Notes under the pieces: model-generated
The model's input: only the letters and a program-made list of their open reading frames with translations
Databases searched by the model: none
What the model was told of the DNA's origin: nothing
Translations under genes and position numbers: made by a program
In this document: one piece after another, positions 1 through 7,884 of the stretch
Layout of the letters: each line of letters begins with the position of its first letter
Position numbering within the stretch: position 1 is the stretch's first letter
Origin: Gaiellasilicea sp963850995
GTDB lineage: Bacteria > Actinomycetota > Thermoleophilia > Gaiellales > Gaiellaceae
DNA length: 64,000 bases
Assembly: GCA_963850995.1 (NCBI GenBank)
Contig: CAWKNQ010000013.1
Span: 434,001 to 498,000, forward strand
Reading direction: 5' to 3'

Positions 1-202
1 GCCGTACGCGCGCGCCTTTGTGCGGCTCCCGGACGACGAGCCCTTCCTGCTCGAGGCGGACGAGCGCCGTGCGCACCGCGCCGCGAGACATCTCGTAGGC
101 CGTGCTGAGGTCCGATTCGACGAGACGAGCGTTGGGAGCGATGTCGCCGCGGACGATCGCTTCGCGAAGCGCGGCGTAGTCGGAAGTGCTCGCCACGGTC
201 AC
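1..202 (-). CDS. GntR-family transcriptional regulator, N-terminal part (cut by window edge)
   Basis: Read leftward from a GTG at 202, the frame stays open to the window edge and gives a typical GntR winged-helix N-terminus: an initial helix (SDYAALREAIVRGDIAPNAR), then SDLSTAYEMSRGAVRTALVR as the recognition helix-turn-helix and LEQEGLVVREPHKGARAYG as the wing. The C-terminal effector domain lies outside the window, so the subfamily (FadR/FCD versus other) cannot be told. It is transcribed divergently from the aromatic-acid operon that starts at about 256, the usual arrangement for a local repressor responding to a pathway intermediate. An alternative GTG at 195 would shorten it by two codons. 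Family call is firm; target is inference. Confidence 0.8.
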   Translation of the reverse strand, partial: MTVASTSDYAALREAIVRGDIAPNARLVESDLSTAYEMSRGAVRTALVRLEQEGLVVREPHKGARVR

Positions 203-255
203 GCATAGTGACGCATGGTTGCAATATCGTCAACAATTCTGTTCAATCTCTGCCG
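203..255. promoter_or_regulatory. Divergent promoter region with a GntR-type operator candidate
   Basis: This 53-nt gap separates the GntR gene from the aromatic operon and must hold both promoters. At 227-236 lies TCGTCAACAA, which fits the general GntR operator form TnGT(n)ACnA with a two-base centre. The stretch is AT-rich compared with the surrounding sequence. Assignment as operator rests only on pattern and position. Confidence 0.35.
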
Positions 256-1046
256 GTGAGCTCGCTCACGGTCGCGGTACTCGGTCTCGGCGAGGCGGGG
301 AGCCGGTTGGCGGCCGATCTCGTGGCTGCTGGAGTGGCCGTGCAAGCGTTTGACCCGCGACCACGGCCGCGATGTGGCCTCGATCGCGCGAATGCCGGAC
401 GCCGCCTCGGCAGCCGCGGGTTGCGCGGCCGTGCTCTCGGTCAACGCCGCACGAGCCGCGCTCGAGGCGGCCGAGGCGGCGCTGCCCGCGTTGAGCGAAG
501 CCACGCTCTACGCGGACCTGAACACCGCCTCGCCCGTCGCTGAAGAGGAAGCTGGCCGACGTGGTTGCCGAGCGCGGGTGCGCCGTTCGCGGACATCGCG
601 CTGCTCGGCCCGATCCCGGAGCAGGGCCTCCACGCTCCGGTCCTCGCCTCCGGAGTCGGCGCGGCGCGTTCGCCGAGCTCTTCAGCCCGCCTCGGCATGC
701 CGGTCAGAGTCATCTCGAAGGAGGCCGGGGACGCCGCTGCCCTCAAGCTCGTGCGCTCGGTGTTCATGAAGGGGCTCGCAGCGGCCGCAGTCGTCGAGAG
801 CATGCAGGCGGCCGAAGCAGCAGGACACGAAGAGTGGCTGGCGCAGGAGATCGCAGAGGATGATCGGACGGCCGCTACCTCGAGCGTGCGCTGGAGGGAA
901 GCCGAGACACACGCCGCGCGCCGTGTCGACGAGATGGAGGCGGCGCGCGAGACTTCTGCTCGAGCTGGGAGTCGAGCCCCGGATCGCCTCCGCGAGCGCG
1001 GCGCAGCTGCTTGAGCTTCTGAAGTCGGGGGCGATAAGCGATCGTG
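256..1046 (+). pseudogene. 6-phosphogluconate dehydrogenase-like NAD(P)-dependent oxidoreductase, multiply frameshifted
   Basis: Homology continues through several frames. A Rossmann nucleotide-binding start (VAVLGLGEAGSRLAADL, GxGxxG) begins at a GTG at 256. A second frame from about 355 gives ARMPDAASAAAGCAAVLSVN and ATLYADLNTASP, the usual 6PGDH substrate-site region. A third gives FADIALLGPIPEQGLHAPVL, a fourth VRVISKEAGDAAALKLVRS, and a last LLLELGVEPRIASASAAQLL, typical of the DUF1932 C-terminal helices. At least four indels (near 355, 540, 580-670 and 880-960) break the frame, so the end is approximate. It is the densest cluster of breaks in the window: either a true pseudogene or badly resolved sequence. 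In this operon it would fit an NAD(P)-dependent dehydrogenase of a ring-cleavage product; that role is inference. Confidence 0.6.
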
Positions 1047-1074
1047 GCCGTGGCAGCCCGCGCCAGCCGAGGAG

Positions 1075-1983
1075 ATGCGACCGAGCGAGCGGGCACGCAC
1101 GCTCGTCCAGGGCGCGTACGACCTCCACGTGCACGTCGACCCGGACGTGATCCCGCGCCGGATCGACGACGTCGCCCTCGCCCGCCGCTTCGCGGACGTC
1201 GGGCTCGCCGGCTTCGCCCTCAAGTCGCACTACACCTCGACCGCCGAGCGCGCGCAGATCGTCTCCGCCGTCGCCCCCGGCGTGCAGGCGATCGGAGCGC
1301 TGTCGCTCAACCGGGCGGTCGGCGGGATGAACGCGCTCGCCGTCGACATCGCCGCCCGCGAGGGCGCCCGCATCGTCTGGATGCCGACGGTCGACTCCCC
1401 GGCGGAGACCGCCGGCAGGACCGAGCCGAAGGAGGGCGACAGGGTGCCGCTCTGGGCGCGGCTCCAGCACGAGCTGCGCGAGCTCGGCCTCGGCATCGAG
1501 CCCGTGCACGTCACCGACGGCGAGGGACGACTCCTGCCCGAGACGCGCGACGTGCTGCGCACCATCGCCCGCCACGACCTCATCCTCGCGACGGGGCATC
1601 TCGCGCGGGAGGACACGTTCGCGGTCGTGGACGGAGCCTTCGAGGAGGGCGTCCGGCGCGTCGTCGTCACGCACCCGGAGTTCCCGTGCCAGGACTTCTC
1701 GCTCGAGGACCAGCGGGAGCTCGCCGCGCGCGGCTGCCTGCTCGAACGGTGCCTCAGCACTCCCCTGAGCGGCAAGACGACGTGGGAGCACGTCTTCGAC
1801 GGCGTCCGCGCCGTCGGCGTGGAGCGCACGCTCTTCTCCAGCGACTGCGGCAACCCGGACTACCCGGCGGTCGAGGACGGGCTCGCACTCTGGGCCGACC
1901 GCCTCCTCGGCGCCGGCTTCGACGAGGGTGAGGTGCGGGAGATGATCGTGGGACGGTCCCGGCAGCTCGCGGGGGCGGAATGA
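1075..1983 (+). CDS. DUF6282-family metal-dependent hydrolase
   Basis: A 302-residue amidohydrolase-like protein. Near the N-terminus YDLHVHVDPD places H18 and H20 as the HxH metal pair of a TIM-barrel hydrolase. Later histidines (SHYTS, VHVTDGEG, ATGHLAREDTF, VVTHPEFP) and a closing SSDCGNPDYP motif with a conserved Asp match the remaining metal and base positions of this superfamily. The gene overlaps the GalB-type hydratase by 4 nt (ATGA), so the two are translationally coupled. The family has no settled reaction that I know of. In this operon it sits where a 2-pyrone-4,6-dicarboxylate lactonase (LigI, also an amidohydrolase-fold enzyme) would be needed, or it could cleave a methyl ester of a ring-cleavage product. 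Family confident, reaction inferred. Confidence 0.75.
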   Translation: MRPSERARTLVQGAYDLHVHVDPDVIPRRIDDVALARRFADVGLAGFALKSHYTSTAERAQIVSAVAPGVQAIGALSLNRAVGGMNALAVDIAAREGARIVWMPTVDSPAETAGRTEPKEGDRVPLWARLQHELRELGLGIEPVHVTDGEGRLLPETRDVLRTIARHDLILATGHLAREDTFAVVDGAFEEGVRRVVVTHPEFPCQDFSLEDQRELAARGCLLERCLSTPLSGKTTWEHVFDGVRAVGVERTLFSSDCGNPDYPAVEDGLALWADRLLGAGFDEGEVREMIVGRSRQLAGAE

Positions 1984-2693
1984 GCAGGCGGCTGCTCGTC
2001 ATCGGCGCGCACTCGGCCGACTTCGTCTGGCGGGCCGGCGGTGTCATCGCGATGACGACGAAGGCAGGCGGGACGGCCCGCGTGCTCGCCCTCTCGTACG
2101 GAGAGCGTGGAGAGTCGGGCGAGCTCTGGAAGGAGCCCGGCCAGACGGTCGAGCGGGTGAAGGAGATCCGGCACGGCGAGGCGGAGCGCGCGGCAGCCGC
2201 GCTCGGCGCGGAGTTCGAGTGCCTCGATCTCGGCGACTACCCGCTCGAGATCGGCAGGGACGCTCTCGTCTCGATCGCCGACCGCATCCGCGAGCTCGCG
2301 CCCGACGTGATCGTCACCCATACCGACCGCGACCCCTTCAACCCGGACCACGCCGTCGCCTTCCACGCGGTCGAGCGAGCGCGCGCCCTCGCCGCCGGCG
2401 CAGGCGTTCCGAGCGCGTTCGACACAGTGCTGCCTCCGGAGCTCTTCCTCTTCGAGCCTCACCAGCCGGAGCTCTGCAACTTCGTCCCGACGACGTTCGT
2501 CGACATCACGCCGGTGTTCGAGCAGAAGCAGGCGGCGATGGCGGAGATGCAGGCGCAGGCGTACCTGCACACGTACTACGCGCAGCGCGCCGAGCAGCGT
2601 GGCAATCACGCGCGCCGCTCCTCCGGCGACACGGCGATCCGCTACGCGGAGGCGTTCCAGCGCGTGACGCCGCAGGTGGTGCGCGGGCTGTGA
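1980..2693 (+). CDS. galB: 4-oxalomesaconate hydratase, GalB-type (PIG-L/LmbE fold)
   Basis: 237 residues with the PIG-L/LmbE zinc signature in the form used by GalB: AHSADFVWRAGG (H11, D14) instead of the usual AHPDD, then SYGERGESGELWKEPG, LDLGDYPLE, and HTDRDPFNPDH (H114, D123, H124). GalB of Pseudomonas putida adds water to 4-oxalomesaconate to give 4-carboxy-4-hydroxy-2-oxoadipate, in gallate and protocatechuate meta-cleavage. The gene overlaps the upstream hydrolase and the downstream aldolase, so substrate flow from one to the next is plausible. Other PIG-L enzymes are sugar deacetylases, but the AHSADFVWRAGG form and the neighbours argue against that here. Confidence 0.85.
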   Translation: MSRRLLVIGAHSADFVWRAGGVIAMTTKAGGTARVLALSYGERGESGELWKEPGQTVERVKEIRHGEAERAAAALGAEFECLDLGDYPLEIGRDALVSIADRIRELAPDVIVTHTDRDPFNPDHAVAFHAVERARALAAGAGVPSAFDTVLPPELFLFEPHQPELCNFVPTTFVDITPVFEQKQAAMAEMQAQAYLHTYYAQRAEQRGNHARRSSGDTAIRYAEAFQRVTPQVVRGL

Positions 2694-3326
2694 CGGAGGT
2701 GTTCCGCGAGCTCGCGGAGCTGGGCACCGCGACGGTCCACGAGGCCGGCGGCCGAACGCCGGTCGTCGACCTGCCGCTCGTCCAGATCGTGGCCGGCTCC
2801 CGCGCCGCCGGCCCGGCGCGGACCGTGCGCTGCGGCCAGGGCGACAACCTGATGGTGCACGCGGCGGTTGCCGAGGCGCGTTCCGGGAGAGGTGCTCGTG
2901 CTGACGATGCCCGACCCCGAGCCGGTCGCGCTCGTCGGCGAGCTCATTGCGACCCAGGCGAAGGCGCGCGGCGTCGCAGCGATCCTCGTCGACGCCGCGG
3001 TTCGTGATGTCGAGGAGCTGCAGCAGCTCGGGCTGCCGATCTGGGCGCGCTACGTCCGCGTGCGCGGGGCCGAGAAGAAGGTGCCGGGCACGATCGGCGA
3101 GCCCGTCGAGGTCGGGGGCGCGACGATCCGGCAAGGTGACGCGATCGTGCTGGACGCGGACGGCGTCGTCGTCGTCGAGCAGGAGCGGGTCGAGGAGGTG
3201 CTCGCAGCCGCGCGGACACGCGCCGAGCACGAGCTCGAGAAGCGCGCAAAGCTTCAGGCGGGCGCGCTCTCCTACGACCTCGACGGCCTCCGGGAGCTCG
3301 TGGAACAGGAATCCGCGAAGCAGTGA
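2690..3326 (+). CDS. RraA-family aldolase (4-carboxy-4-hydroxy-2-oxoadipate aldolase), one frameshift
   Basis: Starts with GTG at 2690 overlapping the galB stop. The first frame gives ELAELGTATVHEAGGRTP and CGQGDNLMVHAAVAEA; after a one-base excess near 2875 the next frame continues VPGEVLVLTMPDPEPVALVG, ARGVAAILVDAAVRDVEEL and GLPIWARYVRVRG. This is the HMG/CHA aldolase branch of the RraA fold, with the GDNLMVH metal/substrate region and the RD pair of the active site. Such enzymes split 4-carboxy-4-hydroxy-2-oxoadipate into pyruvate and oxaloacetate, the step after GalB. The frames rejoin to about 212 residues, normal for the family, so I treat the break as a likely sequence error. Its stop overlaps the GTG of the dioxygenase gene. 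Confidence 0.8.
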
Positions 3327-4279
3327 CCGAGCCGCTGCACGACGTCGCCCGCATCGCTCACGCAGAGCTTCTGACCCCGAAGCCCGAGGAGAGCCTCCGC
3401 TTCTTCGTCGACGTGCTCGGGCTCGAGGAGGAAGCGCGGGAGGGGCAGTCCGTCTACCTGCGCGGCTGGGGGGACTACCTGCGCTACAGCCTGAAGCTCA
3501 CGGAGTCCCCACAGCCGGGGCTCGGCCATCTCGCCCTGCGCACGTGGAGCCCGTCGGCGCTCGACCGGCGGGTCGCCGCGATCGAGGAGAGTGGGCTCGG
3601 GGTCGGCTGGCTGGACGGCGACGTCGGCCACGGCCCGGCGTACCGCTTCACCGACCCCGACGGGCACGTCTTCGAGGTTCTCTACGAGGCCGAGCGGTAC
3701 ACGGCGCCCGAGCACCTGCGGCCGTCGTGGAGGAACCAGCCGCAGCGCTACGTCGGCCGCGGAGCCGCGGTGAAGCGGCTCGATCACGTGAACGTGCTCG
3801 CGGCGGACGTGCGCGCCAACCGGACGTTCGCCCAGGACGTGCTCGGCTACCGCCTGTACGAACGGATCGAGCTCGACGACGGGACCGAGACGGGCGCCTG
3901 GCTCAGCCTCTCGATCGCCGCCCACGAGCTCATCTACGTCGCCGACGCGTACGGCGCGAGTGGCCGGCTCCACCATCTCGCGTTCTGGGTGGACACACGT
4001 GAGGAGTGCCTCCGAGCCGCGGACCTCTTCGTCGACAACGACGTGTCCATCGAGGCGGCGCCGTCCAAGCACGGGGTCGCGCAGGGCTTCTTCCTCTACG
4101 GCTTCGAGCCCGGCGGCAACCGAATCGAGGTGACGACCGGCGGGTACTTCGTCTACGACCCGGACTGGGAGCCCATCGTCTGGACCGCGGAGGAGCGCGC
4201 GCGGGGCCAGTACTGGGGCGTGAAGACGATCGAGAGCTTCCACACGTACGGCACCCCGGACGTCGAGACCGAGGCCTGA
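3323..4279 (+). CDS. VOC-superfamily extradiol ring-cleavage dioxygenase
   Basis: A 318-residue two-module protein of the type I (vicinal oxygen chelate) extradiol class, like catechol 2,3-dioxygenase. The N-terminal module (AHAELLTPKPEESLRFFVDV) is structural; the C-terminal module carries the iron triad: H155 in RLDHVNVL, H217 or H218 in RLHHLAFW, E269 in GNRIEVTTGGY. The GTG start overlaps the aldolase stop. Its neighbours belong to gallate/protocatechuate 4,5-cleavage and vanillate demethylation, steps where the known dioxygenases (LigAB, GalA, DesZ) are the unrelated type II class. This protein is therefore a candidate for a type I enzyme that opens a carboxylated ring such as protocatechuate, gallate or 3-O-methylgallate. 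Dioxygenase call is strong; substrate is inference. Confidence 0.85.
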   Translation: MTEPLHDVARIAHAELLTPKPEESLRFFVDVLGLEEEAREGQSVYLRGWGDYLRYSLKLTESPQPGLGHLALRTWSPSALDRRVAAIEESGLGVGWLDGDVGHGPAYRFTDPDGHVFEVLYEAERYTAPEHLRPSWRNQPQRYVGRGAAVKRLDHVNVLAADVRANRTFAQDVLGYRLYERIELDDGTETGAWLSLSIAAHELIYVADAYGASGRLHHLAFWVDTREECLRAADLFVDNDVSIEAAPSKHGVAQGFFLYGFEPGGNRIEVTTGGYFVYDPDWEPIVWTAEERARGQYWGVKTIESFHTYGTPDVETEA

Positions 4280-4280
4280 C

Positions 4281-5855
4281 ATGGCGGCGACCGCGCCTCT
4301 CCGCGATCGGCTGGCAGAGCCGGGGACGTTCGTGGTCGCGGCCGAGCTCGTCACGAGCCGTGGCCCGATCACGGCCGGCGGAGGCGAGAAGGTGCTCGCG
4401 CTGGCGCGAGAGCTCGCGGCCGATCCCCGGATCGACGTGCTCTCCATCACGGACAACCCCGGCGGGCACGCGATGGTGGCGCCCGACGCCCTCGGGACCG
4501 ACCTCGTCTCGCGCGGCCAGGAGGTGATCATCCACCTCGCCTGCAAGGACTGGAACCGCAACGCGCTCGAGAGCCGCGGCTGGCAGCTGAGCTCGGCGGG
4601 CTTCCACAACGTGCTCGCGCTCTCCGGCGACTACCCGATCGGCGGCCACAAGGGTCTCGCCGCACCCGTGTTCGACATCGACTCGGTCGGCCTGCTGAGC
4701 CTCTTCTCCGAGATGAACGAGGGGCTCCGGGACGAGCGCAAGCCGGACGCGCGGCTGGCGCGGACGGACTTCTTCCTCGGGTGCGTCGTCACGAACCACA
4801 AGCGCTACGAGCGCGAGGTGATGCCGCAGTACTTCAAGCTCCGCAAGAAGGCGCGGGCCGGAGCCCGCTTCGTGATCAAGCAGATCGGCTGGAACGCGCG
4901 CAAGGACGACGAGCTCCTCCGCTGGATCAGGCGCGACGGCCTCGACCTGGCGGTGCTCTCGAACGTGTACCTGCTGTCCCCGGTTGCAGCGCGCGCATTC
5001 CACCGCGGGTTGATCCCCGGGATCGTCGTCACCGACGACCTGCTCGCGCTCGTCGAGCGCCACGCGGAGAGCCCGGACAACGGCCGCGCCTTCTTCGTCG
5101 ACCTCGCCGCGAAGCACGTCGCGCTCGCGCGCGGGCTCGGCTTCGACGGCGTCTACCTCGGCGGGAACATGCCCGCGGCGACGTTCGGCGAGATCCTCGA
5201 GCTCGCGACCTCGTTCGGGCCGGACGACTGGCGAGGGTTCGCGCGAGAGCTCGACTTCCCGCTCGAGAACGAGTTCTACTTCTTCGAGCGAGACCCGGAC
5301 ACCGGCCTCTCGTCGGACGAGGTGAGCAAGACGTACCTCGACTCGAAGAAGCGGCGGCGCACCGACCTCCCCGTTCCGCTCTCGTACCGCTTCAGCCGGC
5401 GCGTCCACGACGCCGTCTTCGCGGACGACGCGCCGCTCTTCCGCGCCGGGCGGTCGTTCTACGCGAAGGTCGACCGCGCTCCGAGGCCCGTGCGCAGGGC
5501 GGCGCACGCGCTCGAGCAGGCCGCGAAGGTCCCGCTCTTCGCCTGCAAGGACTGCGGCGACTGCTCGCTTCCCGAGATCGCCTACGTCTGCCCCGAGTCG
5601 CAGTGCGCGAAGAACCAGCGCAACGGGCCGTGCGGGGGCACGCGCGACGGTCTCTGCGAGGTCTACGACACCGAGTGCATCTGGTCGCAGGCCTACGAGC
5701 GCCTGAAGACCTACGGCGAGGAGGAGTCGATGCTCGACGGGCCGGTCGTGGTCAAGGACAACGCCCTCGCCGGAACGAGCGCCTGGGCGAACATGTTCCT
5801 CGGCCGCGACCACCAGGCCCGCGAAAAGCCCGGTGGCGGTTCAACCACGGAGTGA
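4281..5855 (+). CDS. metF: Methylenetetrahydrofolate reductase with cysteine-rich C-terminal domain
   Basis: 524 residues. The N-terminal part is the MetF barrel (VVAAELVTSRGPITAGG, VLSITDNPGGHAM, NVLALSGDYPIGGHKG, RFVIKQIGWNARKDD). The C-terminal part, around residues 422-462, is a cysteine-rich MTHFR_C domain (CKDCGDCSLPE, CPESQCAKNQRNGPCGG, DGLCEVYDTECIWSQ) probably binding metal or Fe-S. The gene follows the dioxygenase by one base and precedes the O-demethylase by 29 nt. O-demethylation by LigM loads tetrahydrofolate as 5-methyl-THF, and an MTHFR can oxidise it back to methylene-THF, as the metF next to ligM does in Sphingobium SYK-6. The biosynthetic direction for methionine is also possible, but the context favours methyl recycling. 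Confidence 0.85.
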   Translation: MAATAPLRDRLAEPGTFVVAAELVTSRGPITAGGGEKVLALARELAADPRIDVLSITDNPGGHAMVAPDALGTDLVSRGQEVIIHLACKDWNRNALESRGWQLSSAGFHNVLALSGDYPIGGHKGLAAPVFDIDSVGLLSLFSEMNEGLRDERKPDARLARTDFFLGCVVTNHKRYEREVMPQYFKLRKKARAGARFVIKQIGWNARKDDELLRWIRRDGLDLAVLSNVYLLSPVAARAFHRGLIPGIVVTDDLLALVERHAESPDNGRAFFVDLAAKHVALARGLGFDGVYLGGNMPAATFGEILELATSFGPDDWRGFARELDFPLENEFYFFERDPDTGLSSDEVSKTYLDSKKRRRTDLPVPLSYRFSRRVHDAVFADDAPLFRAGRSFYAKVDRAPRPVRRAAHALEQAAKVPLFACKDCGDCSLPEIAYVCPESQCAKNQRNGPCGGTRDGLCEVYDTECIWSQAYERLKTYGEEESMLDGPVVVKDNALAGTSAWANMFLGRDHQAREKPGGGSTTE

Positions 5856-5870
5856 TAATCGGTTGCGAAA

Positions 5871-5876
5871 AGGAGG
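5871..5876 (+). promoter_or_regulatory. Strong Shine-Dalgarno for the O-demethylase
   Basis: AGGAGG, preceded by AAA, lies 8 nt before the ATG at 5885. It settles the start inside a frame that remains open far upstream through the MTHFR gene, and it suggests the O-demethylase is translated at a higher rate than its 4-nt-overlapping neighbours. Confidence 0.75.
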
Positions 5877-5884
5877 CAGCACAG

Positions 5885-7279
5885 ATGGCGTACGGAAGCT
5901 TGGAGGAGAAGCTGCAGGCGGTCGGGAGCGCGGTCGAGATGGCGCGCAACTCGCAGATCGGCCCGTACGTCTACCCGGCGGTCCCGAGTGAGTTCTCGAA
6001 CTGGCGGGACGAGCAGGCTGCGTGGCGCGACACGAGCGCGCTCTTCGACCAGTCGCACCACATGACGGATCTCTACGTGGAGGGCCCCGACGTGATCAGG
6101 CTCCTCTCCGACCTCGGCGTCAACACGTTCGAGAACGCAGCCGTGAACAAGGCGAAGCAATTCGTCGCCTGCAACCACGACGGCTACGTGATCGGAGACG
6201 GGATCCTCTTCTTCCTCGACGAGAACCGGGTGAGCCTCGTCGGTCGCCCGTCCGCGCACAACTGGGTTCAGTACCACGCGGAGACCGGCGGGTACGACGT
6301 CAGCGTCGAGCGTGACGAGCGCACCGCCGCCAACCCGACGGGGCGGCGCAAGATCTACCGCTTCCAGGTTCAGGGCCCGACCGCGCTCGACGTCTTGACG
6401 AAGGCGAACGGCGGCTCGCTGCCGGAGATCAAGTTCTTCAACATGGGCGAGCTCACGATTGCAGGACACAAGGTCCGCGCGCTGCACCACGGGATGTCCG
6501 GCGCGCCCGGTCTGGAGCTGTTCGGTCCGTGGGACGAGCGAGAGGACGTCAGGGCCGCGATCGTCGAGGCCGGCCAGGACTTCGGGCTCAGGCAGGTGGG
6601 CTCGCGGGTCTATGCGACGAACACGCTCGAGTCCGGCTGGGTCCCCTGCCCGCTGCCCGCGATCTTCACCGGCGACGAGATGAAGGCGTATCGGGAGTGG
6701 CTTCCCGCCGACGGCTACGAGGGCATGGGCTCGCTCGGCGGCAGCTACTACTCCGACGACATCTCCGACTACTACCTCACCCCGCACGACCTCGGCTACT
6801 GGCCGTTCGTGAAGTTCGACCACGACTTCGTGGGGCGCAAGGCGCTCGAGGAGATCGTCGACCGGCCGCGGTGGAAGAAGGTCACCCTCGCATGGAATGG
6901 AGAGGACGTGGCGCGGGCCATCGGGACGATGTTCGAGAAGGGCGACGCAGCGAAGTACATCGACGTTCCGCTCTCGAACTACGCGACCTGGCCCTTCGAC
7001 AAGGTGCTGCGGGACGGCGAGATGGTCGGCGTCTCCACCTTCTCCGGGTACAGCTACAACGAGCGGTCGTACCTGTCGCTCGCGATGGTCGACGTCGACA
7101 TCGAGCACGGCACCGAGGTGACGCTCGTCTGGGGTGAGGAGGACGGCGGCTCGACGAAGCCCGTGGTGGAGCGGCACAAGCAGGCCGAGTTCCGCGCAAT
7201 CGTCAGCCCGGCTCCGTACTCGGAGGTCGTGCGTAGCACCTACCACGAGGGCTGGCGTACGAAGGCCGAAGTGGCCTAG
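5885..7279 (+). CDS. ligM: Tetrahydrofolate-dependent aromatic O-demethylase (LigM/DesA family)
   Basis: 464 residues, close to LigM of Sphingobium (471), with the same blocks from end to end: EMARNSQIGPYVYPAVPSEF, LFDQSHHMTDLYVEGPD, NKAKQFVACNHDGYVIGDGI, FNMGELTIAGHKVRALHHGM, NTLESGWVPCPLPAIFTGDE, LGYWPFVKFDHDFVGRKALE, STFSGYSYNERSYLSLAMVD. It is a GcvT-fold methyltransferase that moves the O-methyl group of vanillate, 3-O-methylgallate or (DesA) syringate to tetrahydrofolate. Substrate choice between LigM and DesA cannot be read from sequence by eye. It is the last gene before a strong terminator, next to the MTHFR that would recycle methyl-THF. Acts in the cytoplasm. Confidence 0.88.
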   Translation: MAYGSLEEKLQAVGSAVEMARNSQIGPYVYPAVPSEFSNWRDEQAAWRDTSALFDQSHHMTDLYVEGPDVIRLLSDLGVNTFENAAVNKAKQFVACNHDGYVIGDGILFFLDENRVSLVGRPSAHNWVQYHAETGGYDVSVERDERTAANPTGRRKIYRFQVQGPTALDVLTKANGGSLPEIKFFNMGELTIAGHKVRALHHGMSGAPGLELFGPWDEREDVRAAIVEAGQDFGLRQVGSRVYATNTLESGWVPCPLPAIFTGDEMKAYREWLPADGYEGMGSLGGSYYSDDISDYYLTPHDLGYWPFVKFDHDFVGRKALEEIVDRPRWKKVTLAWNGEDVARAIGTMFEKGDAAKYIDVPLSNYATWPFDKVLRDGEMVGVSTFSGYSYNERSYLSLAMVDVDIEHGTEVTLVWGEEDGGSTKPVVERHKQAEFRAIVSPAPYSEVVRSTYHEGWRTKAEVA

Positions 7280-7299
7280 AGAGGCTTGCTGCCGAGCGA

Positions 7300-7332
7300 C
7301 ACGGGGAGCCGCCCGGCGGGCGGCTCCCCGTG
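7300..7332. terminator. Bidirectional hairpin terminator between ligM and the cupin gene
   Basis: A perfect inverted repeat with arms CACGGGGAGCCGCCCG and CGGGCGGCTCCCCGTG lies between two convergent genes (stops at 7279 and 7347). No long T-run follows, but the 16-bp GC stem in this position is a convincing terminator for both directions. Confidence 0.8.
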
Positions 7333-7346
7333 TTCACGTCTCTTTG

Positions 7347-7847
7347 TCAGAAGCCGCAGTTCGGGTTCGGAGCGTCGAGCTCGCCCCGGAAGGCGCCTCC
7401 CGTCGGCGCGATGATCACGCTCATGTCCTGTGCAGGCTCGCCGGACTCGTTGCGGACCATGTGTCCGCGCCCGTCGTCGACGAACCCCTGGCCCGCCGTC
7501 ACGACGTGGGGCGTGCAGGTGGGATCGTCATAGAGGTAGTACGTCAGCGTGCCTGACGTCACCGTGATGAACACCGGGCCCGGATGGCTGTGCCACCCGG
7601 TATGCGATCCAACGAGGTAGTCGTGCCGTCGGACGACGACGTCGACCTGTGACTTCGCTTTTACCTGGAAGTCGACCGGGGAGTCGTGGATCGACTTCAC
7701 CTTGAAGTCCTCGTACGTGCCACGTGCGAGCAAGGTCGGCGTTACGCCCGCGGGCGGAGACGCCATCGTGACGCCCACGAGCGCGGCGAACGTCACCAGC
7801 ACCACGCAGACCGCAGCGGTCGTCAAGAGACTGCCGTATCGCTTCAC
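7347..7847 (-). CDS. Secreted cupin-domain protein
   Basis: 166 residues from a GTG at 7847 preceded by AGGAGGAGG. The N-terminus KRYGSLLTTAAVCVVLVTFA is a signal peptide or anchor ending near MASPPAG. The rest is a single cupin barrel: SHTGWHSHPGPVFITVTSG (the G-x5-HxH metal motif in reduced form), a DDPTCTPHVVTAGQGFVDD turn and a closing HMVRNESGEPAQDMSV strand. Two cysteines may pair outside the membrane. Metal binding is likely, the reaction unknown. It is downstream of a DUF4242-like gene with 37 nt between, so the two may be cotranscribed. Confidence 0.75.
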   Translation of the reverse strand: MKRYGSLLTTAAVCVVLVTFAALVGVTMASPPAGVTPTLLARGTYEDFKVKSIHDSPVDFQVKAKSQVDVVVRRHDYLVGSHTGWHSHPGPVFITVTSGTLTYYLYDDPTCTPHVVTAGQGFVDDGRGHMVRNESGEPAQDMSVIIAPTGGAFRGELDAPNPNCGF

Positions 7848-7884
7848 GTTCCTCCTCCTCTTGTGAGTTGACTCCGAATTCGCA

